A stretch of 64,000 bases of DNA from Variovorax sp. PBS-H4 (lineage in GTDB: Bacteria; Pseudomonadota; Gammaproteobacteria; Burkholderiales; Burkholderiaceae_C): the NCBI RefSeq assembly GCF_901827205.1, contig NZ_LR594675.1, forward strand, positions 2,728,001 to 2,792,000, read 5' to 3'. The notes beneath the pieces were generated by a model. The model saw nothing but the letters and a program-made list of their open reading frames with translations, was not told the origin of the DNA and did no database searches. Positions within the stretch are counted from its first letter, which is position 1; every line of letters starts with the position of its first letter. This document shows positions 52,745 through 61,830 of this stretch, piece by piece. Made by a program: the position numbers and the translations under genes.

Positions 52745-55005
52745 GCCTGTTTTCTCGTCGCGCGCTCATGCTGCTGTTGCTTGCGCTGCCGGCCTGGGCA
52801 CGGGCGCTGGATTTCGGCTTCAGGCCACCCGGCGACCCTGACGATCCCGCTGCGGCGGACGTGATGCGAGACCTGGCGCAGCGCATCGTGCCGGTCTACC
52901 AGGAGGCCGAAACCGACGCGTTCCTTGCCAACATGACGGCGCTGCAGATCGTCAGCGGCGCCTACCGTGCAGCCGCCGACAGCAACAGGACCCTGCGCGG
53001 CCGCCAGCAAGGCAAGCCCTTCGACGGCCTGGCCGAGCGCGCGGTCCTCGACGGTATCTATGCGCGTGCGCTCGCGCTCGAAGCGAACGAGCGACTCGGC
53101 TTTGCCAAGGCCTTTGCGCGCGCGTTCCAGGAACTGGTGACGCCGCTCGACGATGCTCGGGCCTCGGCGGTCATCGCGCGGCTCGAGATGCCGGCCGCGG
53201 CCTACCGGGAGCCGGTGCAGCAAGCCTTCGATCAGTGGCGAGCGAAGGGCAGCATCCCGCAGGCCGACGCGGTGGCGCTGGTGCGCGCCTGGCTTGCCTA
53301 CCAGTCCCGCCGCAGCTTCGCCGCGCTGCTGCCGGAACTGGTCGCGGCGGAACAGAGCCGCCGCTACGCCGCGGAAAGCGAGATCGTCCGGATCCCCGTG
53401 CGCTCGGGTGTCGTCATCCACGCGAACGTGGTCCGGCCCGGCGGCGCCAAGACTCCCTTGCCGACCTTGCTGCGCTTCACGCTCGATCCCGCCGAGGACG
53501 ACGCGCAGCGCAGCGCCCTCAAAGGCTACGTCGGCGTCACGGCGTACGTGCGGGGCCGCACCCCCGACGGAAAGGGCGCCGTGTGGCCCTTCGTTCGAGA
53601 CGGCGAAGACGCCGCAGCCGTCATCGGCTGGATCGCCCGGCAGCCGTGGAGCGACGGCCGCGTCGGCATGCTCGGCGACGGCTACTCCGGCTACGCCGCC
53701 TGGGCCGCCGCGCGCAGGAGACCGGCGGCGCTCAAGGCCATCGCCACGATGGCACCGATGGCGCCGGGCATCGACTTCCCGATGGCTGGACAGATCTACC
53801 GCAACGCCATGGTCCGCTGGGCGCAGGAGCACGCGAGCGGCCTGCCCCTGCGCCCCGGCACAAGCGCCGAGCAGGACACGCGTTGGCAGGCGCTCGACGC
53901 GCGCTGGTACAGCATCGGCGGCCCCTACTGGGACATCGACCGGGTCCTGCTGGGCAAGCGCAGCAAGCTGATCCGGACCTGGTTGACGCACCCCAGCCAC
54001 GATCGCTACTGGCGCAAGTTCCTGCCGTCTGCCAAGCAGTTTGCGCAGATCGACATCCCGGTGCTCGGCATCGCCGGCTACTACGGTGCCGAGGCCGGCG
54101 CGCTGTACTTCCACCAGGAGCATCGCCGCAACCGGCCGCAGGCCGACACGACGCTGCTGATCGGCCCCTACGACGCCGACTCGATCCGGCTCGGCACGGC
54201 AGCGCAGCTGCGCGGCTACACGCTCGACCCGACGGCGCGCGTCGATCTGCCCGAGCTGCGCTACCAGTGGTTCGACCACGTGTTCAAGGGCGCGAAGAAG
54301 CCTTCGCTGCTGCAGGATCGCGTCAATTACCAGGTGATGGGCGCCGACGAGTGGCGCCATGCGCCGGCGCTGGACGCGCCGGATCGCAACCGGCTGCGCC
54401 TGTACCTCGACACCCGCGAGCGAGACGGCCCTCGTCGCCTCTCGCAGTCGCCTTCCGAAGGGGACGGCAGCGCGCAACTCTCGGTCGACCTTGCCGACCG
54501 CAGCGACGCGCGCATTCCGTGGCCGGACGCGCTGCGCGCCAGGCAACTGCCCGGGCGCAACAGCCTCCGCTTCGCCAGCGATCCGCTGCCGAAGGACATC
54601 GAGATCGACGGCAGCCTGCGCGGGGAGTTCGACATCACGCCCTCGCGGCAGGACGTGGACTTCAGCGTCTCGCTGTACGAAGAGACGGCGAACGGCGACT
54701 ACCAGCTGCTGTTCGAGCCCTACGACTTCCGTGCCAGCTACGCGGGGCATCGCGTGTATCGCCACCTTCTGCGGGCCGGCGAGCGCCAGTCGCTTGCGTT
54801 CACCGCCGAGCGCCTGACCGCTCGCAAGCTCGCGGCGGGCAGCCGGATCGTGCTGCTGGTCGGCCTCGTCAAGCGCCCCGACCGGCAGATCAACTACGGC
54901 AGCGGCAAGGACGTGAACTCCGAGACCCTCGCCGACGCGAAACGGCCGGTGCGCGTGCGCTGGCACGCGGGCAGCCACGTCGAGATCCAGACCCGCGGGC
55001 CCTGA
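52741..55005 (+). CDS. CocE/NonD-like (X-Pro dipeptidyl peptidase S15-type) protein lacking the catalytic triad
   Basis: A 754-aa exported protein with a signal region (FSRRALMLLLLALPAWARAL) and the CocE/NonD alpha/beta-hydrolase plus C-terminal jelly-roll layout. The fold is clear (AVIGWIARQPWSDGRVGM and ALKAIATMAPMAPGIDF), but the nucleophile elbow reads GDGYSGY: Gly314 sits where GGSYGG needs Ser, with Ser316 two residues later. The Asp motif reads GIAGYYGAEAG (Gly449 for Asp), and the His motif reads IGPYDADS (Ala479 for His). All three triad positions are changed. The N-terminal 210 residues are helical and unassigned. It overlaps the ABC gene by four bases and ends the glucan operon. 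Confidence 0.85.
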   Translation: MSLFSRRALMLLLLALPAWARALDFGFRPPGDPDDPAAADVMRDLAQRIVPVYQEAETDAFLANMTALQIVSGAYRAAADSNRTLRGRQQGKPFDGLAERAVLDGIYARALALEANERLGFAKAFARAFQELVTPLDDARASAVIARLEMPAAAYREPVQQAFDQWRAKGSIPQADAVALVRAWLAYQSRRSFAALLPELVAAEQSRRYAAESEIVRIPVRSGVVIHANVVRPGGAKTPLPTLLRFTLDPAEDDAQRSALKGYVGVTAYVRGRTPDGKGAVWPFVRDGEDAAAVIGWIARQPWSDGRVGMLGDGYSGYAAWAAARRRPAALKAIATMAPMAPGIDFPMAGQIYRNAMVRWAQEHASGLPLRPGTSAEQDTRWQALDARWYSIGGPYWDIDRVLLGKRSKLIRTWLTHPSHDRYWRKFLPSAKQFAQIDIPVLGIAGYYGAEAGALYFHQEHRRNRPQADTTLLIGPYDADSIRLGTAAQLRGYTLDPTARVDLPELRYQWFDHVFKGAKKPSLLQDRVNYQVMGADEWRHAPALDAPDRNRLRLYLDTRERDGPRRLSQSPSEGDGSAQLSVDLADRSDARIPWPDALRARQLPGRNSLRFASDPLPKDIEIDGSLRGEFDITPSRQDVDFSVSLYEETANGDYQLLFEPYDFRASYAGHRVYRHLLRAGERQSLAFTAERLTARKLAAGSRIVLLVGLVKRPDRQINYGSGKDVNSETLADAKRPVRVRWHAGSHVEIQTRGP

Positions 55006-55035
55006 GAACGCCGGCCGTGAGAGCGCGGCGCCCGG

Positions 55036-55692
55036 CTACCCGCCAGTGCTTTCGATCCCGCCTGCGCTCAGGTGCAGCACCCGATCGGCCCGCGCCGCGG
55101 CCGACTCCGAATGCGTGACCAGCACCAGCGAGGCGCCGTGCTCGCGCGTCTGCGCGAACAGCACCTCCATCACTTTCGCCGCGGTGCCTGGGTCCAGGTT
55201 GCCGGTCGGCTCGTCGGCCAGCAGCAGCGCCGGCCGATGCACCAGCGCGCGTGCGATGGCGACCCGCTGCAACTGGCCGCCGCTCAGCTGGCCGGGCAGG
55301 CGTTCGCCGAAGCCCGCGAGTCCCACGGCATCGAGCATGTGGGCGACGCGCGCCGGGTCGGCCTGCTTCAGCAGCATCAGCGGCAAGGCAACGTTCTGGG
55401 CCACGTCCAGGTGCGGCAGCACATGGAAGGCCTGGAACACGAAGCCCACGTGCCGGCGGCGCCAGAGCGCGCGCGCTTCGCTGTCGAGCGCGCCGATGTC
55501 GACAGCATCGTGCACGATGGTCCCGGCATCCCAGCTGTCGAGCCCGGCCATGCAGTTGAGCAGCGTGGACTTGCCCACGCCCGACTCGCCCACGATGGCG
55601 ACGAACTCGCCGGGCGCGACCTCGAGCGAGACCTGTTCGAAGACGACACTGTCGCCGTAGCGCTTGGCCAGGCCCTGTACGTTGAGCGTCAT
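55036..55692 (-). CDS. LolD-like ABC transporter ATPase
   Basis: A 218-aa ATPase of the LolD/MacB/FtsE type: Walker A GESGVGKST, FVFQAFHVLPHLDVAQNVAL (Q-loop), signature LSGGQLQRVAIARAL, Walker B LLLADEPTGNLD and H-loop LVTHSES, all canonical. It serves FtsX-type permeases in lipid or lipoprotein transfer. ATG 55692 overlaps the miaA stop (ATGA), so it is translated with miaA. No permease gene adjoins it; the orphan FtsX permease at 30135-32687 is the best partner in this window. The stop faces the CocE-like gene 30 bases away. Confidence 0.93.
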   Translation of the reverse strand: MTLNVQGLAKRYGDSVVFEQVSLEVAPGEFVAIVGESGVGKSTLLNCMAGLDSWDAGTIVHDAVDIGALDSEARALWRRRHVGFVFQAFHVLPHLDVAQNVALPLMLLKQADPARVAHMLDAVGLAGFGERLPGQLSGGQLQRVAIARALVHRPALLLADEPTGNLDPGTAAKVMEVLFAQTREHGASLVLVTHSESAAARADRVLHLSAGGIESTGG

Positions 55693-56618
55693 GCAATGCT
55701 GCCCACGGCGTCCACGATGCGCGCGATCGCATCGGGGGCTTCGGCCGGCACCACGCGGCGCGCGGGCATGCTGCGCAGCCAGGTGACCTGCCGCTTGGCG
55801 AGCTGGCGCGTGGCCACGATGCCGCGCTCGCGCAGTTCGGCCATCGGCCATCGGCCGTCCAGCGCCTCCCAGGCCTGGCGGTAGCCGACGCAGCGCATCG
55901 AAGGCAGGTCGGACACGAGGTCACCGCGCCCGCGCAGCGCCTGCACTTCATCGAGCAAGCCGGCTGCGAGCATTGCGTCGAAGCGCTCGGCGATGCGCTG
56001 GTGCAGCCAGGCGCGCTCCGTCGGTTCGAGCGAGAAGAGCGCGATCGGCGGCAGGCCGCTCGCGCCTTCGGACGCGTGGAAGCTGGAGATGGGGCGCCCG
56101 CTGGCCAGCCAGACCTCCAGTGCACGCTGGATGCGCTGGCTGTCGTTGGGCGCAAGCCGCGCGGCGGTGGGCGCATCGACCTGCGCCAGCCGCGCATGCA
56201 TCGCGGGCCAACCCCGCGCCACGGCATCGGACTCGAGCTGCCGGCGCACTTCCGGGTCGGCGGCGGGCATTGCATCGATGCCCGCCGCCAGCGCCTTGAA
56301 GTACAGCATGGTGCCGCCGACCAGCAGCGGCAGGCGGCCGCGCGCGCGGATCTCGGCGACGAGCCGCGTGGCATCCGATACGAAGGCCGCCGCACTGTAG
56401 GGCTCGCGCGGGTCGCGGATGTCGATCAGGTGGTGTGGTACCTCGGCGCGCTCGGCGGCGCTGGGCTTGGCGGTGCCGATGTCCATGCCGCGGTAGACCA
56501 GGGCCGAATCGACGCTGACGATTTCCACCGGCCGCGTGCGCGCGATGGCCAGCGCGGCCGCGGTCTTGCCCGAGGCCGTGGGGCCGGCGAGGGCGACGTA
56601 GCCGGCTTCAATGACCAT
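55689..56618 (-). CDS. miaA: tRNA dimethylallyltransferase
   Basis: A 309-aa enzyme that adds a dimethylallyl group to A37 of tRNAs reading UNN codons. The P-loop GPTASGKTAAALAIA, the ISVDSALVYRGMDIGTAKP segment, the HHLIDIRDP block, RLAPNDSQRIQRALEVWLA and the C-terminal MRCVGYRQAWEAL and RQLAKRQVTWLR motifs are all standard. ATG 56618 (MVIEAGYVALAGP) is chosen from the family start. It is followed by the overlapping LolD-like ATPase gene. Usual partners mutL and hfq are not in view. Confidence 0.96.
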   Translation of the reverse strand: MVIEAGYVALAGPTASGKTAAALAIARTRPVEIVSVDSALVYRGMDIGTAKPSAAERAEVPHHLIDIRDPREPYSAAAFVSDATRLVAEIRARGRLPLLVGGTMLYFKALAAGIDAMPAADPEVRRQLESDAVARGWPAMHARLAQVDAPTAARLAPNDSQRIQRALEVWLASGRPISSFHASEGASGLPPIALFSLEPTERAWLHQRIAERFDAMLAAGLLDEVQALRGRGDLVSDLPSMRCVGYRQAWEALDGRWPMAELRERGIVATRQLAKRQVTWLRSMPARRVVPAEAPDAIARIVDAVGSIA

Positions 56619-56763
56619 GGAGGGTGCCGTGGCGGTGCACGTGGACGGCTTGCAGGCGCGCGAGCACGTGGCCCCTGCGTGGAGGGGGGATGGCAGCGAA
56701 AGTCGTGCTGGGCGACATGCGCCCGAGGTTAGCAAATGCGATCCGGCGGGGGCGGGTGCCGGT

Positions 56764-58068
56764 TCAGCTGTTGCCGTGCGCCAGTCGCTCGAAGAAATCC
56801 TCGCCACCCATCTGGCCGCCTTTCAGCGCAACCTCCAGGCCGTCGAGTCCGGGCGTCTCGCTGTGCAAGCGGCACAAGGCGACGCCCGGCGCCAGCGGCG
56901 CCCGGAAGGACAGGCCCCAGGCATCGAGCGCCTGCAACGCGTGGCTCGAGGTGTCGCCTCCCGCAACGCCGATGCGTGAGAGCGGTACCGCCGCCAGCAC
57001 GCCGGCCAGTACATGGCCGCCCGCACGGGCCAGGGCGCGCGCAGGAATGTCGGCGCCGGAACTCGGGGCGGCGCCCGGCTGCACGGTGCACGCCAGCACA
57101 TGGCGGCCACGCGACAGCAGGGCCGCGATGGTGTCGATCGCCTCGGTGCGCGCACGCGCGTCTTCCGCCATGCGCTGCGGGTCGAGCCACACCTTTTCGA
57201 AGGACCCCGCTGCGGCAACCTGCCGCGCCGTGACCGGAGACAGGCTGCCGGCCAGCGCCAGTACCGCCCCGCGTGCGGGCGCCACTGCCTCGAGCGCCGG
57301 TGCTGCGCTCGCGAATCGCGCTGCGAAGGCCTGTACCACGCTGCTCGGGCCTACCGTCAGCAGCGGAGCCGCCTCGGCCTGGAGGCCCAGCAGTTCGCCA
57401 ATGGCCTGAAGCTGCGCGTTCTCCGCGACATCGAACAGCACCGCGCCGGGCGTGTCGGCGACCAGCGCATCGAAGGCGCTGCGCAGTGCTGGAGCGCCCT
57501 TTGCGTGCACCGGGTACGGCAGCAAACGCGTGTCGGCCAGGCCCTGCGCCGCCAGATGCAGTCGCAGGTCGGCTTCGTGCATCGGCGTCACGGGGTGACG
57601 GCTCATGGTCGGATGGCGATCGATGCGGTGCACCGCACCGCCGCTGCCTGCCGCCGCGAACAGGTTGCCGAAGAGGCAATAGCGTTCCAGGTCGGGCTGG
57701 CCGCCGATGATCGCGGCCCAACGGGTGTCCACCGCGGGCCGCAGGGTGTCGAGGGCCACCGCGATGTTCCCGACATCGGGCGCGCTGTCGAAGGTCGAGC
57801 AGGTCTTGTAGTGCAGCACGCGCGCGCCGAGCCTGCGAAACAAGGCAGCCACGGGCGCCAGCTCGGCGCGCATCTCGTTGGGCGCCATCGAACGCGCAGC
57901 GCCGGCGATGCCGAGGCAATCGAGCGGTCCGGCGCCCGCGAGCTGAGCCGGCGTCGGAATCTGCAGGAACAGCAGCGTGCGCAGCCCCGCGCGCGCGCCG
58001 GTTGCCAAGGTGTCGGTCGCGCCGGTGAAGTCGTCGGCGTAGTAGACGATGGCCGGCGGTGCGCTCAT
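56764..58068 (-). CDS. DUF1537 four-carbon acid sugar kinase family protein
   Basis: A 434-aa sugar-acid kinase. The N-terminal substrate domain begins IVYYADDFTGATDTLATGAR (D12 and D13 are conserved) and includes HYKTCSTFDSAPDVGNIAVA. The C-terminal nucleotide domain has the glycine-rich RIGVAGGDTSSHALQAL and ALKGGQMGGEDFF. DUF1537 kinases phosphorylate threonate, erythronate or 3-oxo-isoapionate-type acids. The ATG overlaps the stop of the RuBisCO-like gene (ATGA), so kinase and RLP are coupled; its product is likely the RLP substrate. It is the last gene of the TRAP operon. Confidence 0.9.
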   Translation of the reverse strand: MSAPPAIVYYADDFTGATDTLATGARAGLRTLLFLQIPTPAQLAGAGPLDCLGIAGAARSMAPNEMRAELAPVAALFRRLGARVLHYKTCSTFDSAPDVGNIAVALDTLRPAVDTRWAAIIGGQPDLERYCLFGNLFAAAGSGGAVHRIDRHPTMSRHPVTPMHEADLRLHLAAQGLADTRLLPYPVHAKGAPALRSAFDALVADTPGAVLFDVAENAQLQAIGELLGLQAEAAPLLTVGPSSVVQAFAARFASAAPALEAVAPARGAVLALAGSLSPVTARQVAAAGSFEKVWLDPQRMAEDARARTEAIDTIAALLSRGRHVLACTVQPGAAPSSGADIPARALARAGGHVLAGVLAAVPLSRIGVAGGDTSSHALQALDAWGLSFRAPLAPGVALCRLHSETPGLDGLEVALKGGQMGGEDFFERLAHGNS

Positions 58069-59333
58069 CGCTTGCCGAAGAATTCCATCGCCAGGGCGAG
58101 TTCCGGCGCCTCGCGGGCGGCATCGGCCAGCGGCGTGCCGGCGCGCGCGGCAGCCCACGCCTGCCGGATGCTGGCGACGCCCGCGGCGGGGCCCTGCGGG
58201 TGCGCGAGGATGCCTCCGCCGGACATGAAGAGCAGGTCGTCGCTGCGGATCGCAGCCCACGTCGCGGGCACGGTACCGGCCCATTGTCCCGACGAAAAGG
58301 CCGGCATCACCCGGTCGTCGATGCCTTCGGTCAGCGGCGTGTAGCAGTCCCGCGCGGATGCGATCACCTCGTCGTCGGGCTGCGAGAACTTGCCCTGCAG
58401 TCCATGCACGTGCATGTGGTCGACGCCGGCAAGGCGCCACAGCGTCTGGTAGGCCTGGAATGAAATGCCCAGCAGCGGGTGACGCGACAGGGCGCCGAAG
58501 CCGTTCCGGTGGCCATGCAAGGCCAGCGGCGTGTGGCGGCGCAGGGTCTGCATGCCCGCGTGGCCGCACCAGTTGAGGCTGGCCATCACGCAGGAGCCGC
58601 CTTCGCGCGCCACCAGGTCGGCGTGGCGCTTCATGGCATCGGTTTCGTCGGTGATGTTGAAGGCCACCATCACATGCTTGCCGGTGCGCTCCTGGTGCGC
58701 ACGCACCGCCGCCATCACCGCCGGAACGCGCGCGGCCAGCGGCGCGTGGTCCGGATTGGCGCAGACCTCGTCGTCCTTGATGAAGTCGACACCGGCGTCG
58801 CACAGGCGGCCGACCAGCTCGGCCGTCTCGGCCGCGGAAAAACCGACGTTCGGCTTGATGATGGTGCCGACCAGCGCGCCGCTTTCCACGCCGCAGGCAC
58901 GGCGCGTGCCGGCGATCCCGACGCGCGGCAACTCGAAGCGCGCGCGGTATGCGGCGGGCAGGTGCACGGTCTCGAGGCGAAGGCCGCTGACTTCGCCCAG
59001 GTCATAGAGATTTCCTGCCACCGTTGCGACCAGCGTCGGCAGGTTGGCGCCGATGTTGGCGACCGGAAAAGAGATGTCCACGCGCGCACGCCGCCACGGG
59101 CCGCGCGCGCCCTTGCGCTCGAGCAGGGCGTTGGGCAGGCTGGGCGAGGCGGCTGGCTCGAGTTCGACGATCGACTCGACCGTCGCACGGGCCCGCGCCC
59201 GCAGTGCATCGGTCTCGCCCTCGACGCGCGTGAAGGTGCCGCAGGACTGCTCGCCGGCCATCACCTCGGCGACCTTCTCGGGCGGCTCCGGCGTCTCGAT
59301 CAGGTAACTGGCGCGAATGCGATCCGTGGCCAT
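58065..59333 (-). CDS. RuBisCO-like protein (form IV-type, sugar-acid pathway)
   Basis: A 422-aa protein of the RuBisCO large-subunit family, not a carbon-fixing enzyme. Retained active-site positions: K160 (IIKPNVG), the metal site K186-D187-D188-E189 (DFIKDDE), H275-R276 (LHGHRNGF), H310 (HVHGLQGKF) with K315, and S371 (LFMSGGGI). It therefore keeps the carbamylated lysine and metal site, unlike methionine-salvage RLPs lacking some. With a DUF1537 kinase, the closest described role is decarboxylation or transcarboxylation/hydrolysis of 3-oxo-isoapionate 4-phosphate (OiaX/OiaT type), but no other apionate gene is present. Start ATG 59333, five bases after the VOC stop. Confidence 0.9.
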   Translation of the reverse strand: MATDRIRASYLIETPEPPEKVAEVMAGEQSCGTFTRVEGETDALRARARATVESIVELEPAASPSLPNALLERKGARGPWRRARVDISFPVANIGANLPTLVATVAGNLYDLGEVSGLRLETVHLPAAYRARFELPRVGIAGTRRACGVESGALVGTIIKPNVGFSAAETAELVGRLCDAGVDFIKDDEVCANPDHAPLAARVPAVMAAVRAHQERTGKHVMVAFNITDETDAMKRHADLVAREGGSCVMASLNWCGHAGMQTLRRHTPLALHGHRNGFGALSRHPLLGISFQAYQTLWRLAGVDHMHVHGLQGKFSQPDDEVIASARDCYTPLTEGIDDRVMPAFSSGQWAGTVPATWAAIRSDDLLFMSGGGILAHPQGPAAGVASIRQAWAAARAGTPLADAAREAPELALAMEFFGKR

Positions 59334-59338
59334 CGTGC

Positions 59339-59881
59339 TCACAGTCTGGAAAGATCGGGGAAGGGGCGCACCGGCTGGGTGGTGCCGTCCCATGTCTTCG
59401 AGCTTTCGCGGATCAGGTCGAACATCTTGCCCTTGGGGCCGGCGACTTCCGACAGTTCGATCACCGTGCCGGGGTGGTACTCGGTGTCGAAATAGATGAA
59501 GCGTCCACGCTCGCCGACCTCGCCGCTCATCTTGGGCTTGAAGCCCTGGCCGAGCAGCCGCTCGACGTCGGCGTCGTAGCTCTGCGTCCAATAGGCGACG
59601 TGCTGCAGCCCGGTGCGGCCGGCACGCAGGAAGTCGCGGTACATCGAAGGCACGTCGTTGCGCGTCTGGATCAACTCGACCTGCACGAAGCCCGAGTTGG
59701 CGAGCGCCACCGAGTTGTGCGGTTCGTAGCTCTGGCCGTCGTAGCGATAGTTCACGATCGGCACCTTGGGGTTGTAGTACCAGGGGCCGACGCCCAGCGT
59801 CTTGCTCCAGTAATCCATCGCGGCTTCGATGTCGTGCACGACATAGCCCAGCTGGCGGATCTCTCCGAAATGGTGGCTCAT
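59339..59881 (-). CDS. VOC superfamily (glyoxalase/bleomycin-resistance fold) protein
   Basis: A 180-aa vicinal-oxygen-chelate protein. IRQLGYVVHDIEAAMDYWSK starts the first beta-alpha-beta-beta-beta module and GLQHVAYWTQSYDADVERLL the second; H and E metal ligands appear in LGYVV-type positions, HVAYW and IELSEVAG. Relatives include epimerases, dioxygenases and lactoylglutathione lyases, so the reaction is not fixed. ATG 59881 (MSHHFGEIRQLGY) is chosen. It lies between the TRAP permease and the RuBisCO-like gene, suggesting it acts early on the imported sugar acid, perhaps as an epimerase or isomerase. Confidence 0.88.
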   Translation of the reverse strand: MSHHFGEIRQLGYVVHDIEAAMDYWSKTLGVGPWYYNPKVPIVNYRYDGQSYEPHNSVALANSGFVQVELIQTRNDVPSMYRDFLRAGRTGLQHVAYWTQSYDADVERLLGQGFKPKMSGEVGERGRFIYFDTEYHPGTVIELSEVAGPKGKMFDLIRESSKTWDGTTQPVRPFPDLSRL

Positions 59882-59942
59882 TGTGGGTTCTGTAGGTGAG
59901 TGCGGGAAAAGGAATGCGTCGCCTGCGTGCCGGGCGTTCGGC

Positions 59943-61823
59943 CTACCTGGCAAGGAAGCCGATGGAGAACCAGGGCACGGCGGCCACCAGCGCGAGCCCG
60001 ACCACCAGGGCGACCATGTAGCCGCCGATGTACTTCATGCCCTCGTTGGGATCGACCTTGGCAACGGCGCAGGCGCCGTAGTAGCCGACGCCGATGGGCG
60101 GTGCGAACAAGCCCAGGCCCATCGCGAAGATCACGACCATGGCGTAGTGCACCGGGTGCACGCCGGCGGCTTGCGCGATCGGGAACAGCAGCGGCCCGAA
60201 CAGCACGATCGCCGGAATCCCTTCGAGCACGCAGCCCAGCACGGCGAAGGCGACGATCGAAATCGCGAGGAAGCCGTAGGCGCCCCCGGGGATGGCCGCC
60301 ATCCAGTGCGCCAGGTCCGTGGAAAAGCCGGACTGCGTGAGCCCCCAGGCCATGGCAGTGGCGCATCCGACGATGAACATGATGGCGCCCGAGAGCGACG
60401 CGGTCTCGATCAACATCGGCTTGAGCCGGCGCCAGTCGAACTGGCGGTAGATGAGCAGCCCCGCCAATGCCGCGTACACGATGCCGATGGTCGAGACTTC
60501 GGTCGCGGTGGCCACGCCTTCGACCACCGCCGCGCGGATCACGAAGGGCAGCACCACCGCCGGCAGTGCGACGATGAAGAAGCGCCCGATCTGGGCCGCC
60601 GAGTAGCGCGCGACGCCGCTCAGGTCCTCCTTGCGGTAGCGCCACCAGACCACGCTGCACAGGCACAGGCCGAGCACGAGTGCCGGCAGCATGCCCCCGG
60701 TGAAAAGCGCGGCGATGGACACGCCCGTGACCGAGCCGATGGTGATCAGCACGATCGAGGGCGGAATGGTTTCGGTCTGCGCTCCTGTGGCCGACAGCAG
60801 CGCCACCAGGTCACCCGGTTTGGAACCGCGCTTCTTCATCTCCGGGAAAAGCACCGGCGCGATGGCCGCCATGTCGGCGATCTTCGATCCTGAAATGCCG
60901 GACACCAGGTACATCGCGCCGACCAGCACGTACGAGAGGCCTCCACGCACATGGCCCAGCAGGCTGGCGAGGAACTGGATCATCGCCTTGGCCATGCCGG
61001 TCATCTCGATCAGCGCGCCCAGGAAAATGAAGAGGGGCACGGCCAGCATGATGAGGTGCGACATGCCCTCGTCCATGCGGCCCACCATCACGGCCATCGG
61101 TGTCGAGGTGGTGAGCGCCAGATAGCCGAAGGTGGCGAGCGCGAAGGAGAACGCGATCGGCACGCCGGAGAACACGTTCACCGCCACGATCACCAGGAAG
61201 AAGAGGACCAGGTTCAGCTTGCCCAGCGCCGCGAACATCGGCCGCGCGAGCCAGAGGGCAGCGACCACCAGTGCGACGGTCGCAAGAGTGAGGGCGATCT
61301 CCCGCGCGGTCGACAGCCGCAGCAGCCGCAGTGCGCCGAGGACGATCATCAGCGCGACGCCCACCGGGATGGCCGAGGCGCGCCAGGCGTTGCTGATCTC
61401 CAGCGCGGGCGTGCTGATGAAGGCTTCGTCCGCCGCGTATTCATAGGCCGGCCACAGCACCAGCGCCAGGAAGGCCAGCGACGCCGCGATGGCCAGGGCT
61501 TCGAACAGGCGACGCGTGGAGGGGCTCAGCTTGCCGACCACCGCCGTCATGCGCATGTGCTCGCCGCGCCGCAGCGCGACCACGGCGCCGAGCATCGAAA
61601 GCCACAGGAACAGGATCGAAGCCAGTTCGTCCGACCACACGAGCGGCGCGTGGAATGCGTAGCGCGCGACCACGCCGGCGAACAGCACGACGATCTCGAC
61701 CAGCACCAGCGAGGCTGCCACGGCTTCGATGAGCGTGCCCAGGTACCGGTCGACGCGCTCGGCGGTGCCGGCGAATGAGTTGGCCGGCGCGCGGCCGAGC
61801 TCGGTGACGGAAGCGATCGACAT
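59943..61823 (-). CDS. TRAP transporter fused permease (DctQ + DctM)
   Basis: A 626-aa fusion of the small (DctQ, about residues 20-180; ARYAFHAPLVWSDELASILF is its hallmark) and large (DctM, about 200-620) TRAP membrane subunits. In DctM, GVPIAFSFALATFGYLALTT, LFIFLGALIEMTGMAKAMIQ, GAMYLVSGISGSKIADMAAI and GLGLFAPPIGVGYYGACAVA are typical. It couples Na+ flow to uptake of organic or sugar acids bound by the DctP protein encoded just upstream (seven-base gap). ATG 61823 (MSIASVTELGRAP) is chosen. Confidence 0.94.
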   Translation of the reverse strand: MSIASVTELGRAPANSFAGTAERVDRYLGTLIEAVAASLVLVEIVVLFAGVVARYAFHAPLVWSDELASILFLWLSMLGAVVALRRGEHMRMTAVVGKLSPSTRRLFEALAIAASLAFLALVLWPAYEYAADEAFISTPALEISNAWRASAIPVGVALMIVLGALRLLRLSTAREIALTLATVALVVAALWLARPMFAALGKLNLVLFFLVIVAVNVFSGVPIAFSFALATFGYLALTTSTPMAVMVGRMDEGMSHLIMLAVPLFIFLGALIEMTGMAKAMIQFLASLLGHVRGGLSYVLVGAMYLVSGISGSKIADMAAIAPVLFPEMKKRGSKPGDLVALLSATGAQTETIPPSIVLITIGSVTGVSIAALFTGGMLPALVLGLCLCSVVWWRYRKEDLSGVARYSAAQIGRFFIVALPAVVLPFVIRAAVVEGVATATEVSTIGIVYAALAGLLIYRQFDWRRLKPMLIETASLSGAIMFIVGCATAMAWGLTQSGFSTDLAHWMAAIPGGAYGFLAISIVAFAVLGCVLEGIPAIVLFGPLLFPIAQAAGVHPVHYAMVVIFAMGLGLFAPPIGVGYYGACAVAKVDPNEGMKYIGGYMVALVVGLALVAAVPWFSIGFLAR

Positions 61824-61830
61824 CGAAGAA

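Noticed and set aside
58069..58803. An N-terminal extension of the DUF1537 kinase
   Set aside because: It is the RuBisCO-like gene read in another frame; the kinase family start is the ATG at 58068.
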